In this document: one piece after another, positions 26,044 through 35,208 of the stretch | Position numbering within the stretch: the stretch's first letter is position 1 | Layout: every line of letters starts with the position of its first letter | Source: Reinekea blandensis MED297 | GTDB taxonomy: Bacteria > Pseudomonadota > Gammaproteobacteria > Pseudomonadales > Natronospirillaceae | Assembly (NCBI RefSeq): GCF_000153185.1 | Contig: NZ_CH724151.1 | Span: 573,154-637,153, forward strand | Reading direction: 5' to 3' | DNA: 64,000 nucleotides | Program-made: the position numbers and the translations under genes | Notes under the pieces: model-generated | The model's database searches: none | What the model was told of the DNA's origin: nothing | The model's input: only the letters and a program-made list of their open reading frames with translations

Positions 26044-27252
26044 ATGGACAGTCTTAAAAATCGGGATATGGCTCAGATCCTCGGACTTTACAGTCCCTGG
26101 GCTATTAAAGACATAGAATTAACCAACGACGCAGACGCGATAGTCATTCACCTTGAAAAACAGGCTGATCGCAGTCGATTCTCTTTTCTTCCAAATCAGA
26201 AAAAATCACAGCAGGTTACCCGACGTTGGCAACATGTACGTTTTGGTCACGTCAACTCGTTCATTGAAGCCACAATGACACTTGATGATCTGGCTGAAAT
26301 TTCGGAGAGTCGGCCACCTGCATTTTTAGGAGCCGAAAATAAACGCATTACTCGCGAGCTTGCAGATACCATTCGAATTGCACACTCTCGTCAATTGAAT
26401 GCCGAAATGATCAGTGGTCTTCTTGGTATCAGTAGCGACGTTGTAGAAGCTGAAATTCGCGAAATCGAAACGGAAGAACAAATGAAACAACATGTTTCTT
26501 TGTTACCGTTAGAGTCGAACCCAATCTGGCGAGATATTTTGACTGACAAAGTCAAACTGTCGACCCGGCTACTGCCACTCAAATTGTTACTTTCACGGCT
26601 CAAACTCGAGGTGTCGAAAAACCTGGACAACGTCGATGTCATGCAAAAATCCATTTCGGAACTGCGCGGATTTTTCCTCAGACATGCGCACCAGTTAACC
26701 CATGAATATGAACTCATTGGTGCTAAAGATACTAATGAACAAACCAAAAGCCGATCAGTAAAAACAAAACTCGTTTTACCCGGCACCAAAAACGAAATAT
26801 GGCACCAACTGCTGGCGGGTGAGTTCGACCTGAATACGCAGAGCATGCCGTTAAAACTTAACTTAGCGCAGCAACGACGCGCCTATGCCAGTGCAACCGA
26901 TGCTCAACAGAGAGTCGACGTTATCCGAAAATTACAGCTGTTCTTCAAGAGCAACGCCCGGACGCTGATCCCAGAGTTGACCATACTGACGCAAATGCTT
27001 CAGGCTCAGCAGGAGCAGAAGGTGAAGCTCCCACCACCAGATCATACTATCTGGAAAGACTTACTGCTGGATGATCAATTGCTCAACTCAGATAAAATCA
27101 ATTATCGTCTTTTGCTCTCGCGTCTTAAGTCCTCTTATCGACGCAATCATGACAGCAGCAGCATCGAACAACTGCACAGTTTCTTCAGTCAAAATGCGCA
27201 AGCCATGACGGATGAAATTAAAATCATTAACAGCCTGGCCGCCAGCCGATAG
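26044..27252 (+). CDS. Triple-repeat protein with ISL3-transposase-like N-terminus
   Basis: 402 residues. Residues ~10-95 follow the pattern of the zinc-binding N-terminal domain of ISL3 transposases (ILGLYSPWAIKDIEL, RRWQHVRFGHVNSF, then an aligned turn) but the cysteines that would hold zinc are absent. A helical segment ~100-150 may be HTH-like. Three tandem repeats of about 65 residues follow, each beginning with a NxIW or HxIW motif: about 159-225, 252-318 and 334-398; each has a central PLKL/LLSRLK-type helix and ends with an acidic E-L/I-x-I. No catalytic DDE residues are evident, so this is probably a domesticated protein, not an active transposase. Its function is unknown. A FIST-like gene follows 11 bp on. 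Confidence 0.7.
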   Translation: MDSLKNRDMAQILGLYSPWAIKDIELTNDADAIVIHLEKQADRSRFSFLPNQKKSQQVTRRWQHVRFGHVNSFIEATMTLDDLAEISESRPPAFLGAENKRITRELADTIRIAHSRQLNAEMISGLLGISSDVVEAEIREIETEEQMKQHVSLLPLESNPIWRDILTDKVKLSTRLLPLKLLLSRLKLEVSKNLDNVDVMQKSISELRGFFLRHAHQLTHEYELIGAKDTNEQTKSRSVKTKLVLPGTKNEIWHQLLAGEFDLNTQSMPLKLNLAQQRRAYASATDAQQRVDVIRKLQLFFKSNARTLIPELTILTQMLQAQQEQKVKLPPPDHTIWKDLLLDDQLLNSDKINYRLLLSRLKSSYRRNHDSSSIEQLHSFFSQNAQAMTDEIKIINSLAASR

Positions 27253-27263
27253 CAGGATTCCTT

Positions 27264-28280
27264 ATGTCTACCAAACCATCAATTTCCATCGACAGCGAAA
27301 TGCTCGACCTTGATACGGTCAAAGCTAAAATACAAGCAGGTGAGTTTATGACCATCGCTGCCGACGAGTCTATCCTCGAGCAGCTGCCTGCAGGAAACTG
27401 GATCGGGGGAACGATCCCTTACTTCATGTCGGAGCAAGGTGGCACTGTCAGCCGCGACAGTATTTTTGTAAATACCATCAACAACAGCCAGCCGGCCAAC
27501 CCACCTCGTATCACCATCTATGACAGTAACTCCATCAGTCGTATCGCAAAAGACGCGCCGACACATGGCTTTACTCTGGTTATTTTGCCCGCATCATCCG
27601 ATGTGCATCTGAACTATGCTCAAAACGCACCGGAATTTCCCAACATGTTTTTCACCCCGATTGTCGGCTGGATTTCCGGTTTTCACCTGGAAGACGACAG
27701 CACAGCTAAAGTCGGCTTCGGTCCGGGCGGGAACATGCTGATGGATCAACAAGCCGTCGCGATGCATGTGCCACTACCTGAACATCAGCTGGCTAACGTC
27801 AACATCATCAACCTGTTTGAAGAAGGCGAAGGTCCAGCTATCAGCTTTCCGTCTACCGGCTTTACTGTAGGAACCTGCACCATCGATGGCAAAGCCGGTA
27901 ATCTCGCGCAGTTCATTCAGGAACACGGCATCGATACACGTTCACCGCTGGTGGCGGATTATTCCGGTATTAAAGTTAATGTCAGTGTTAAAAATGTAGA
28001 CACAGAGAGCGGTCGGGTCGATTTGTATGCCCCGGTATTCGAAGGGCTTACGTATCATTTTGCGCGTCCGGTGGCTGACTATATGAAAGCCTTTTCCGAT
28101 GAAGTGAAGCGTAATGACACCAACAACATTGCCTTTTCCTGCAACTGTATTCTGAACTTCCTGTATTCTGAACTTGAAGGAAAGAAAACCGGGCACATTA
28201 CCGGCCCGATCACCTTTGGTGAGGTGGCTTATCAGCTGTTAAACCAGACGCTGGTATACATGACTCTGACTGAAGCCTGA
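27264..28280 (+). CDS. FIST-like protein of unknown ligand
   Basis: 338 residues, no signal peptide. The N-terminal half has FIST-N-like features (FMTIAADESILEQLPAGNWIGGTIPYF). The end, NIAFSCNCILNFLYSELEGKKTG followed by GPITFGEVAYQLLNQTLVYM, strongly resembles the C-terminal SCN...GE motif of FIST-C domains, which bind small molecules such as amino acids in sensory proteins. Here the domain is alone, not attached to a kinase or cyclase. It may belong to the family I recall as DUF6976, which I could not confirm. Co-transcribed with the triple-repeat gene and ended by a strong hairpin. Confidence 0.75.
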   Translation: MSTKPSISIDSEMLDLDTVKAKIQAGEFMTIAADESILEQLPAGNWIGGTIPYFMSEQGGTVSRDSIFVNTINNSQPANPPRITIYDSNSISRIAKDAPTHGFTLVILPASSDVHLNYAQNAPEFPNMFFTPIVGWISGFHLEDDSTAKVGFGPGGNMLMDQQAVAMHVPLPEHQLANVNIINLFEEGEGPAISFPSTGFTVGTCTIDGKAGNLAQFIQEHGIDTRSPLVADYSGIKVNVSVKNVDTESGRVDLYAPVFEGLTYHFARPVADYMKAFSDEVKRNDTNNIAFSCNCILNFLYSELEGKKTGHITGPITFGEVAYQLLNQTLVYMTLTEA

Positions 28281-28294
28281 GATGGGTAAACACG

Positions 28295-28330
28295 ATCGGA
28301 CGGGCATTTGCCCGCCCGATTTATTTTTTC
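28295..28330. terminator. Bidirectional terminator
   Basis: Stem ATCGG-a-CGGGC / GCCCG-c-CCGAT with a 4-nt loop and one mismatch, followed on the plus strand by TTATTTTTTC. It lies between the convergent FIST-like and HopJ-like genes and overlaps the latter's 3' end. Confidence 0.85.
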
Positions 28331-28662
28331 TTCAGTGGTGAACCGTTAAAGCTTACGCCCATCCAACCACGTTTCATAAACTGACGGATGTTTGCGTGAT
28401 CGGTACCTTTCGGATCCGCCAGAACAGATCGATAGTGTTCGGCAAACAGTTTCAGCGCCACACCTTCAGCCAGCCCGGCTTTATGGGCAAAACACAGTAC
28501 TTTGCACGAACCTTGGTTTTCATCGGCCGAGTTATGCACATCACCATTTACAAATGCGCATGGCGTAAACTCAAACTCCGCATCGATCGTCTCGAGTACA
28601 TCGGCAAACTTCAGGTCGTCGGGATGGCCATGCAGCGTGGCCATCAATTCTTGTAACGTCAT
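28321..28662 (-). CDS. HopJ family protein (non-T3SS housekeeping type)
   Basis: 113 residues. Matches the short HopJ type III effector family (PF08888): LKFADVLETIDAEFEFTPCAFVNGDVHN and NQGSCKVLCFAHKAGLAEGVAL. The family is widespread in free-living gammaproteobacteria without secretion systems, so the effector name is historical. Function unknown. It stands alone and is convergent with the FIST-like gene. Confidence 0.88.
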   Translation of the reverse strand: MTLQELMATLHGHPDDLKFADVLETIDAEFEFTPCAFVNGDVHNSADENQGSCKVLCFAHKAGLAEGVALKLFAEHYRSVLADPKGTDHANIRQFMKRGWMGVSFNGSPLKKK

Positions 28663-28721
28663 AAAATATTCCTGGTTACTGAACCTCTATTGTGCCTGAC
28701 TGCACCTTATTTCTCAGCTGA

Positions 28722-29600
28722 TTATTGCAAAGAAAACAAATACTCAGCCATCGCACGCCGATCCGATTCACTGAGGTAAACCGTGCCGTAGTCAATTACT
28801 TCAACCATGGACCCGCCGACAAAATCACCATCCGGTAACATGCCATCTGCCAGAAAGTACATCAGGTCCAGTTCATTCCAATCCATTTGCGACAATGCCC
28901 GACCGTGGATCGGTGGCGCCCAGTTGCCACCGGGAAGCTGGTCATTTCCGCCCATGTACGGCGGGATAAAAGCACCCAGACTGTTGCGCGGGTTGTGACA
29001 TTCGCCGCAATGAGCCACGGCATCAACCAGGTATCGACCGCGGCCGACCTCGGTAGATTGATCAATGTTCAGACTTCTAGTCGTCGCAAACAGCCAGCGC
29101 CATGGCTTCAGACCCAGGCGGATATTAAAGGGAAAACGTAACTGATGAGGCGTTGCCTCTTCATCAACGGGCTCGGACGCCATCAGGGCGGCATATAGAT
29201 GAGCAACATCCTCATCGGTCAGACTACGGTAACTCAGGAATGGGAAGGCGGGATAGTAGGCATGCCCGTCAGGACTCACGCCCTGCCGCAACGCTTTTTC
29301 GAAATCACGCAGATTCCAGTCGCCGATTCCATGGCTGTCACTGGACGTAATGTTTGGCGCATAAAATGATCCAAAGGCTGTTTCAAGTTCGTGCCCACCG
29401 GCGAATGCGCTGGCGCTATCGTCTTCAGTGCGGGTATGACAAGCATAACAACCCGCCACCTGCAGCAGGTGCTCACCCTGTTCAACGTTGCCGGACACGG
29501 TGATGTCAGGACGATCTTCTCCAATGGGTGCCAACATCAAACCGACCCCGGCAGCAGCGACGATGATCACTATTACTGCCAACCAAACCCGCCATTTCAT
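28722..29600 (-). CDS. Di-haem cytochrome c with membrane anchor
   Basis: 292 residues from the ATG at 29600 with GGGAG upstream. A TM/signal segment (WLAVIVIIVAAAGVGLML) is followed by two c-type haem sites, CYACH at about 53-57 and CGECH at about 193-197, each with a candidate distal Met downstream. The layout matches the di-haem subunits that pass electrons from alcohol, aldehyde or gluconate dehydrogenases to oxidases. The upstream gene on the same strand encodes a SPOR-domain protein; a functional link is not evident. Confidence 0.9.
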   Translation of the reverse strand: MKWRVWLAVIVIIVAAAGVGLMLAPIGEDRPDITVSGNVEQGEHLLQVAGCYACHTRTEDDSASAFAGGHELETAFGSFYAPNITSSDSHGIGDWNLRDFEKALRQGVSPDGHAYYPAFPFLSYRSLTDEDVAHLYAALMASEPVDEEATPHQLRFPFNIRLGLKPWRWLFATTRSLNIDQSTEVGRGRYLVDAVAHCGECHNPRNSLGAFIPPYMGGNDQLPGGNWAPPIHGRALSQMDWNELDLMYFLADGMLPDGDFVGGSMVEVIDYGTVYLSESDRRAMAEYLFSLQ

Positions 29601-29640
29601 TGCTACTCTCCCGATGTCGTCTTCTTTCTGAGAAACGTTG

Positions 29641-30528
29641 TTATCGGACGCCATCGTACAGAATGCTGTCCAAACCTGCATTTTTTAATTGAGATTGCAA
29701 TGCGACGGCCCGGGCCTTCGGAAACGGCCCCAGTAAAAAGCGATGCACGTTCAGTTCATTGTCAAACCACACAACCTGTTGCTCACGCTGAGCAGACAAA
29801 CGTGGATCCTGTTCAAGCCGTGCGACGGACTCCTGTTGACGAAACACACCCAACTGTACGTACCAACCTTCAACTAAACTCGGTTGACTGACCGCAGTCG
29901 GGATCTCAGTGGGTAGCACTGTTTCACTCGAGCTTACTGCATTGTTTTGGACGGGTTGCTCCGGAGGATCCTGCTGATCCGGTAGCGCGGGAATTTTCAT
30001 TGTCTGGATGGCGGCCTGATCGATTGGTCCACCCTGATAGACCGCGCCCTTCGGTTCGGCTCGTTGCATCCGACGATCCAGCGAATCCATGCGTAACAAC
30101 CAGAAACGCAGACCTATGCGCAGTTGCTGATCAACCGGTTCAGATCCCCAAAGCAGCTCTGAATAAAAACCAGTGCCGGTACCAATGCGCCGCTCGAAAC
30201 CCGCACCGAGTTGTCCACGCCAGTTACTTTGATTTGAGGACCAGGTTAACCCGAGGAGCGGATACCAGTGAGTATTTAAATCCGCGCTGAAACGCAGCCG
30301 AGCCTGCGCGCCGATTCGCACCACAGACGCCTCAAAGGGATCGCTCAGCTCCAGGCTTGAGGCGAGCGATAAACGCGGGAGTGGGTTGGTTGCGATCTCG
30401 AGACCCAGACCGCTGTATTGTGGTAAACGTGGTGTTGTAACTGCATACAATGACAGCTGTTCATCGGTCGCTGCAACCTGCACGCAGGTTAGCAAAGCTA
30501 CGGACATTCCCAATCCACGCCAGAACAT
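29641..30528 (-). CDS. Outer-membrane-like beta protein with C-terminal SPOR domain
   Basis: 295 residues; a second in-frame Met at 30507 is also possible. A signal sequence (SVALLTCVQVAA) precedes ~130 residues with alternating hydrophobic/polar strands (ASVVRIGAQARLRFSADL, LGLTWSSN, GQLGAGFERRIG, YSELLWGS, QQLRIGLRFWLL), like a small beta-barrel. A linker follows, and then residues ~222-295 form a SPOR domain (GWYVQLGVFRQQESVARLE ... HRFLLGPFPKARAVALQSQLKNAGLDSILYDG) that binds denuded glycan strands. Combination of a barrel-like part with SPOR is unusual. It lies directly after aroE. Confidence 0.75.
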   Translation of the reverse strand: MFWRGLGMSVALLTCVQVAATDEQLSLYAVTTPRLPQYSGLGLEIATNPLPRLSLASSLELSDPFEASVVRIGAQARLRFSADLNTHWYPLLGLTWSSNQSNWRGQLGAGFERRIGTGTGFYSELLWGSEPVDQQLRIGLRFWLLRMDSLDRRMQRAEPKGAVYQGGPIDQAAIQTMKIPALPDQQDPPEQPVQNNAVSSSETVLPTEIPTAVSQPSLVEGWYVQLGVFRQQESVARLEQDPRLSAQREQQVVWFDNELNVHRFLLGPFPKARAVALQSQLKNAGLDSILYDGVR

Positions 30529-30545
30529 GAGTATCAGGCGTCCGC

Positions 30546-31358
30546 TCAGCCGCGCAGACCGGCACGTAGATCGCGTATCACCGAGTCAGTCTGTGGCGTG
30601 ACACCTCGCCAGATGGTAAAACTTTCAGCGGCCTGCCCAACCAGCATGCCCAGCCCATCAGCACAATGTTCCGCACCCTGCTCTTTCGCCCAGGCCATAA
30701 AGGCCGTGGGCTCTTTGCTGTACATCATGTCATAACATTTGGTGCCCGCATTGACGAGACCGGGCGGCAGAGGCGGCACCTGGCCTGACAGGCTCGCAGA
30801 CGTTCCATTGATGATGATGTCGAACTGGCCACTCAACTCTTCAAAAGTACAGGGTGTCAACTCAGGAAAATCATCGGCCAGTTCCTCCACTTTCTTCAAA
30901 GTGCGATTCGCAATCACCAGACTGGCGGGATTCTGTTCAAGCAACGGGTCGAGCACTCCGCGCACCGCACCTCCCGCGCCCAGAATCAGAATATGCTGAT
31001 TTTCAATCGGCCAATTCAGATTTTCCGTAAAATCGCGGATTAACCCGATACCATCGGTCGTATCACCGTAGATTCGCCCATCCTCTAAGCGCATCAGTGT
31101 GTTGACCGCCCGAGCCCGTTTCGCCCGTTCTGACATCTCATCGACAAAATCAAACGCGTCACCCTTGAACGGGACAGTCACATTAAACCCGGCATATCCA
31201 TCTTTGAACAATTGCCATACGCGCGTTTCAAAGCTGGTGATGGGCAGTTCAATGCCTTCATACTCAAGCGTTTCGCCGGTCTGCTCGGCAAATAGCGTAT
31301 GTATTTTCGGCGACAGACTGTGTGTAATCGGATGTCCGATAACTGCGTAACGATCCAT
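30546..31358 (-). CDS. aroE: Shikimate dehydrogenase AroE
   Basis: 270 residues, normal for NADPH-dependent shikimate dehydrogenase. Substrate site: SLSPKIH near the start and the catalytic Lys in NVTVPFKGDAF; the Asp partner is in GDTTDGIG. NADP-binding loop GAGGAVRG and the NRT motif (IANRTLKK) are present. It catalyses step 4 of chorismate synthesis. Upstream of the SPOR-domain gene with a short gap and probably co-transcribed; other aro genes are not in this window. Confidence 0.97.
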   Translation of the reverse strand: MDRYAVIGHPITHSLSPKIHTLFAEQTGETLEYEGIELPITSFETRVWQLFKDGYAGFNVTVPFKGDAFDFVDEMSERAKRARAVNTLMRLEDGRIYGDTTDGIGLIRDFTENLNWPIENQHILILGAGGAVRGVLDPLLEQNPASLVIANRTLKKVEELADDFPELTPCTFEELSGQFDIIINGTSASLSGQVPPLPPGLVNAGTKCYDMMYSKEPTAFMAWAKEQGAEHCADGLGMLVGQAAESFTIWRGVTPQTDSVIRDLRAGLRG

Positions 31359-31469
31359 GCATCAACCTTTTCACTGGGTTTTCGGTGACCTTAATAGGCA
31401 AGGCTACGTTTGTCTACCGAGAAGTATAGTGCTTGTTTTCAGACTTGGCTGACGCATTTCGGTGAATGC

Positions 31470-33125
31470 TTAAGGCGATGAAAGATAGGAAGAAATGGCG
31501 TTAGCTTTTCGAGCGTAATCGATAAACTTGGCTAATGGCAACGCTTTAGAAAACAGATAGCCTTGGCCTTGTTCACAGCCCATGCGTTGCAGCTTTTCAA
31601 GTTGGTCGGGTTGCTCAATGCCCTCTCCAACCACTTCCAGGTTCAGGCGATGCGCAAAACCGATAATCGACTCCACAATGGTCAGTGCCGATCGATCCTT
31701 CGCCATGCGTTGCACAAAGCTCTTATCAATTTTCACAATGGAAATGGGAAACTCCTGCACATGAACCAGCGCAGAGTAACCGGTTCCAAAATCGTCTAGG
31801 GAAATTTTCACACCGAGATCGCTGATGGCCACCAATGTTTTCTTGACCAGTTCCGGATTGCTCAATACGGCGGTTTCTGTCAGTTCAAACTCAAGCTGAC
31901 TGCGAGCGGATTTCCAGTTCAGTATTCGTCGTGGCAAACCGTCACAAAATGTCGGGTCCTGAAGCTGTTTAAAGCTTAGGTTAATGGCGATATTCAGGCC
32001 TTTCATGCCCTGGCGTTCGAGCTGAGCCATATCCTGCTCAGCACGCGACAAAATCCAGTTCCCCAGGGGCAAAATCATGCCACTGTTTTCTGCCACATAA
32101 ATAAAATCGGACGGCGGTATGGACCCATACCGAGGATGCTCCCAACGAATCAACGCTTCCATACCGACCACCTGACGTGACTTCAGATCGATACGGGGCT
32201 GATAATGCAGCTGGAACTCGTCTTCGCGCAGGGCTCGCCGTATTTCGGCCGCCATGTCCATCTGAAACCAGGGGCTTGCACTACGATCGTACAGAAACAC
32301 CTGCTGTTTGTGACGCTTGCCGGTCACCATGGCTTCATGGGCTTGTGCGATCAGTTCTTCTGAAGTACCGACAATATCCGGATACAGGACTGCACCGATA
32401 TAGGCGGAGGCATAAATCCGTTTTCCAAACAGTTCAAACTGATGCCCGAAGGAGCCACGCACCAGATCCAATGCCTGCAACAACTCTTCTTTATCTGAGA
32501 GATCCTCGACCAACAGCAGGAACTCATCACCACCCAGCCGACCCACCGAAAAACGACCGCCCATCAACAAGGCCAATCGCTGCGCGACCATGCACAGGAC
32601 CTGATTGGCAATGGCATAGCCGTGTTCTTCATTGATCTTCTGAAACTGATCGAGATCGACAGAACAGACCCCAAAGGGACGTCCTGTCTGTTTCGTGGTT
32701 CCGATCGCCTGATCCACGTGACCGGCAAACCCTTCGGCATTCAGACTGCCGGTCAGGGAGTCGTGCGTCGCCATCTTACGAATCACTTCGCGGCGGTGGA
32801 ATGCCCTCAGCAACACCTGAGTCACCTGTTCACTGCTCAGGTTATCTAACAGTAAAACGTCGTGTACACCAAACTCCAGCAACGCACTAAAGCGGGGTTC
32901 AAGAAACTCAGGTTCAATGGCTATCCACACCGCTTCCTGTTGATTCAGTAGAAACGTATCCAGATGGCGCTCATCAGCAATAAAGAAAACGACGTCAAAG
33001 CCGTCGGTGGGACTGAACCAGTCTATCGTTGCAGATCGATGACCAAGCGACATCAGCAGAGCGCTTATGCGATCCTGCATGTCGATGTCTGTCAGGAACA
33101 GACCAATGTGCAACTTTTCCTGCAT
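31470..33125 (-). CDS. GGDEF-EAL protein with N-terminal pseudo-receiver
   Basis: 551 residues from the Met at 33125; an upstream in-frame start at 33197 is also possible. Residues 1-110 look like a receiver fold (LHIGLFLTDIDMQDRISALL) but the phospho-acceptor Asp position in DVVFFIAD does not align well. GGDEF domain about 125-290 with intact RLGGDEF; EAL domain about 300-545 with EALIRW, DDFGTGYS and VVGEGIEQPDQL, so both synthesis and hydrolysis of c-di-GMP could be possible. Which one dominates cannot be told. It stands between aroE and tatC on the same strand. Confidence 0.9.
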   Translation of the reverse strand: MQEKLHIGLFLTDIDMQDRISALLMSLGHRSATIDWFSPTDGFDVVFFIADERHLDTFLLNQQEAVWIAIEPEFLEPRFSALLEFGVHDVLLLDNLSSEQVTQVLLRAFHRREVIRKMATHDSLTGSLNAEGFAGHVDQAIGTTKQTGRPFGVCSVDLDQFQKINEEHGYAIANQVLCMVAQRLALLMGGRFSVGRLGGDEFLLLVEDLSDKEELLQALDLVRGSFGHQFELFGKRIYASAYIGAVLYPDIVGTSEELIAQAHEAMVTGKRHKQQVFLYDRSASPWFQMDMAAEIRRALREDEFQLHYQPRIDLKSRQVVGMEALIRWEHPRYGSIPPSDFIYVAENSGMILPLGNWILSRAEQDMAQLERQGMKGLNIAINLSFKQLQDPTFCDGLPRRILNWKSARSQLEFELTETAVLSNPELVKKTLVAISDLGVKISLDDFGTGYSALVHVQEFPISIVKIDKSFVQRMAKDRSALTIVESIIGFAHRLNLEVVGEGIEQPDQLEKLQRMGCEQGQGYLFSKALPLAKFIDYARKANAISSYLSSP

Positions 33126-33341
33126 GGCCACTACTCGGAAATCCCGTAATACAGGTATAGTCTCAGGTCGTGAAAAGGATGTAACCTTTTGAAACAATTA
33201 TGTGATCGAATCGACACTTTCACATTTCCAGTGTTAGAAATGTGATCAACCTCACACGCAAACGGCAGATTGTTTACTTTGTGATCGGTTTTGGTAGTCA
33301 ATCTGTGCCACTCAAGTGCATCCAGTCTGTCGAATTGACAG

Positions 33342-34103
33342 CTACTCCTCAGAAGTCGCATCTGGCGTCACGGACGGTAAAAACCGGCTCATCAACAACC
33401 CCACCTCAAACAATGCGTACATAGGCACCGCGAGGATCGACTGAGAAATGACATCCGGTGGCGTCAGCAACATCCCTAAGACAAAACAACTGATAAAGAT
33501 GTAGGGTCTTTTCTCACCCAGCGACTTTGCAGAAACCATTCCCGCGCGAACCAGTAAAAACGTCGCGATCGGAATCTCAAACGCCAAGCCGAAGGAGAAA
33601 AACATTTTCAGACAGAAATCCAGGACGTTCGTAATATCGGGCATGATGTTAACGCCTTCCGGCCCACTGCCGGTAAAGAAGCCAAACACCAATGGCAACA
33701 CCACGAAATAGACGAAAGCGACGCCCGCATAAAACAGAAAAACACTGGAGATAAACAGGGGGATGGCCAGACGACGTTCATGCTTATAGAGTGCTGGCGC
33801 AATAAAGCCCCAGACCTGATGAAGAATGTAGGGCATGGCGACCAGAACAGACATGACAAAGGCCAGTTTCAATGGCACCAGAAACGGCGAGGCGACGCCC
33901 GTTGCAATCAACGCTCCGTTTTCCGCGTCGGGCAGCAATGCATTCAGCGGTTTCACCAGAATCAGGTACATTTCGCCAGAGAAGAAGTACAGACCGATGA
34001 AAATGACCAGAACAACGACAATACTGCGCAACATGCGATCCCGAAGTTCCCGCAGGTGCTCAACAAGAGGCATGGAATACTGGTTAGGATCGTTTGGCGT
34101 CAT
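33342..34103 (-). CDS. tatC: Sec-independent translocase TatC
   Basis: 253 residues with six hydrophobic segments, normal for TatC, the twin-arginine signal receptor of the inner membrane. N-terminal MPLVEHLRELRDRMLRS is the family hallmark, with the conserved Glu and Arg. Its start overlaps the end of tatB by 20 bp. PhoX in this window has a twin-arginine signal and would be a client. Confidence 0.97.
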   Translation of the reverse strand: MTPNDPNQYSMPLVEHLRELRDRMLRSIVVVLVIFIGLYFFSGEMYLILVKPLNALLPDAENGALIATGVASPFLVPLKLAFVMSVLVAMPYILHQVWGFIAPALYKHERRLAIPLFISSVFLFYAGVAFVYFVVLPLVFGFFTGSGPEGVNIMPDITNVLDFCLKMFFSFGLAFEIPIATFLLVRAGMVSAKSLGEKRPYIFISCFVLGMLLTPPDVISQSILAVPMYALFEVGLLMSRFLPSVTPDATSEE

Positions 34104-34461
34104 GGGCGTCTTCGTCAGAATGGGCGTGATCTTGTGGGGCTGGTTCAGCGCTTGGGTTTACTTCAGCGTCGTCAGTTTTCACCTCAGGTGCGATCGATGG
34201 CACTTCGGCATCTTCGGATTGATGAGTCGGCGCTGATGGCTTGGTGAAGTCCAGGTCCTTAGTTTCAGCCATAATTTTTTTGTTCAACTCATCGAGCTTC
34301 ACTTCCTGCTCAATCTGGTTCTGCAGGCCGGTCATAAATCGACGGGCCTGACCTACGGTTTTCCCAACCGTCCGCAGAACGCCGGGCAAACGCTCGGGGC
34401 CGACGACCACCATAGCAATCACTGCCAGTACCAACAGCTCCGCAAATCCAACATCGAACAT
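34084..34461 (-). CDS. tatB: Twin-arginine translocase subunit TatB
   Basis: 125 residues. One N-terminal membrane helix (FDVGFAELLVLAVIAMVVVGPERLP) with the GPERLP hinge, an amphipathic helix (VLRTVGKTVGQARRFM), and an acidic, disordered tail. TatB forms the substrate-receptor complex with TatC. The tail is acidic and proline-rich and varies in this family. tatA lies 69 bp upstream. Confidence 0.95.
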   Translation of the reverse strand: MFDVGFAELLVLAVIAMVVVGPERLPGVLRTVGKTVGQARRFMTGLQNQIEQEVKLDELNKKIMAETKDLDFTKPSAPTHQSEDAEVPSIAPEVKTDDAEVNPSAEPAPQDHAHSDEDAHDAKRS

Positions 34462-34530
34462 TGATCACCTCTGACCATGATTTCCATCCGTCGTATCGAT
34501 ATCAGATACGACCGACAACACTCGCACCAA

Positions 34531-34767
34531 TTAGCGGGTCTTTTCTTCGTCTTTTTTGACTTCTGAAAAATTTGCATCCGCCTTGTCTTTTTCTTCCAAA
34601 GACTCCGGAGATTTTTTCTCTTCGTTACCATTCATGGCGTCTTTAAAGCCTTTGATGGCGCCACCCATATCGCCACCAATATTTTTCAGACGCTTGGTCC
34701 CGAAGATCAGTACAACAATGGCCAGTACGATCAGCAATTGCCAGATTGAAATACCACCTAAACCCAT
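34531..34767 (-). CDS. tatA: Twin-arginine translocase subunit TatA
   Basis: 78 residues. [45 protein letters not shown] is diagnostic: the FGTKRL hinge follows the membrane helix and precedes the amphipathic helix. TatA polymerises to form the transport pore. First of the tatABC genes, 32 bp after the HIT gene. Confidence 0.96.
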   Translation of the reverse strand: MGLGGISIWQLLIVLAIVVLIFGTKRLKNIGGDMGGAIKGFKDAMNGNEEKKSPESLEEKDKADANFSEVKKDEEKTR

Positions 34768-34799
34768 GAGTAAACCCTCTCTAAATCAGTCGGTTTTGC

Positions 34800-35159
34800 T
34801 TAATTATCGGCGATCGGAAAGCCCGACCAGGTCGCCTTCCGGACATCGCCCAGAATGTGCGCGTGAATATGATCGACTTCCTGTCCACCGCCAGGCCCGG
34901 TATTCAGTACCAGACGGAAACCTTCGTCCAAGCCCATGGCTTTGGCGATCGATGGTGCCTTCGACATCATCGCCTGTACCAGCGGCTGATGGCTATCATC
35001 CATTTGGTATAGATTGACGATGTGTTGTTTCGGAATCAACAACACGTGCACCGGCGCTTTCGGGGCAATGTCCCAAAACGCGTAATGGTCCTCGTCTTCA
35101 AAAACCTTTTTCGACGGAATGTCACCCGCGACTATTTTACAGAAAAGACAATCTGTCAT
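34800..35159 (-). CDS. HIT family protein (HinT-like)
   Basis: 119 residues. Purine nucleoside phosphoramidase type, with the histidine triad in VDHIHAHILGD and the N-terminal zinc-like CLFC motif. HinT hydrolyses AMP-lysine-type phosphoramidates. It sits between hisE and tatA, an order seen in other gammaproteobacteria. Confidence 0.93.
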   Translation of the reverse strand: MTDCLFCKIVAGDIPSKKVFEDEDHYAFWDIAPKAPVHVLLIPKQHIVNLYQMDDSHQPLVQAMMSKAPSIAKAMGLDEGFRLVLNTGPGGGQEVDHIHAHILGDVRKATWSGFPIADN

Positions 35160-35208
35160 GTGAGGCTCCTTTTGACATTGACTATGGTCAGGCCGCTCTG
35201 GCTGATTA

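Noticed and set aside
25790..26044. 84-residue minus-strand frame
   Set aside because: No ribosome site; begins opposite the next gene's start.
28321..28662. HopJ gene as a type III effector
   Set aside because: Family is common in organisms without secretion systems, and no secretion genes are here.
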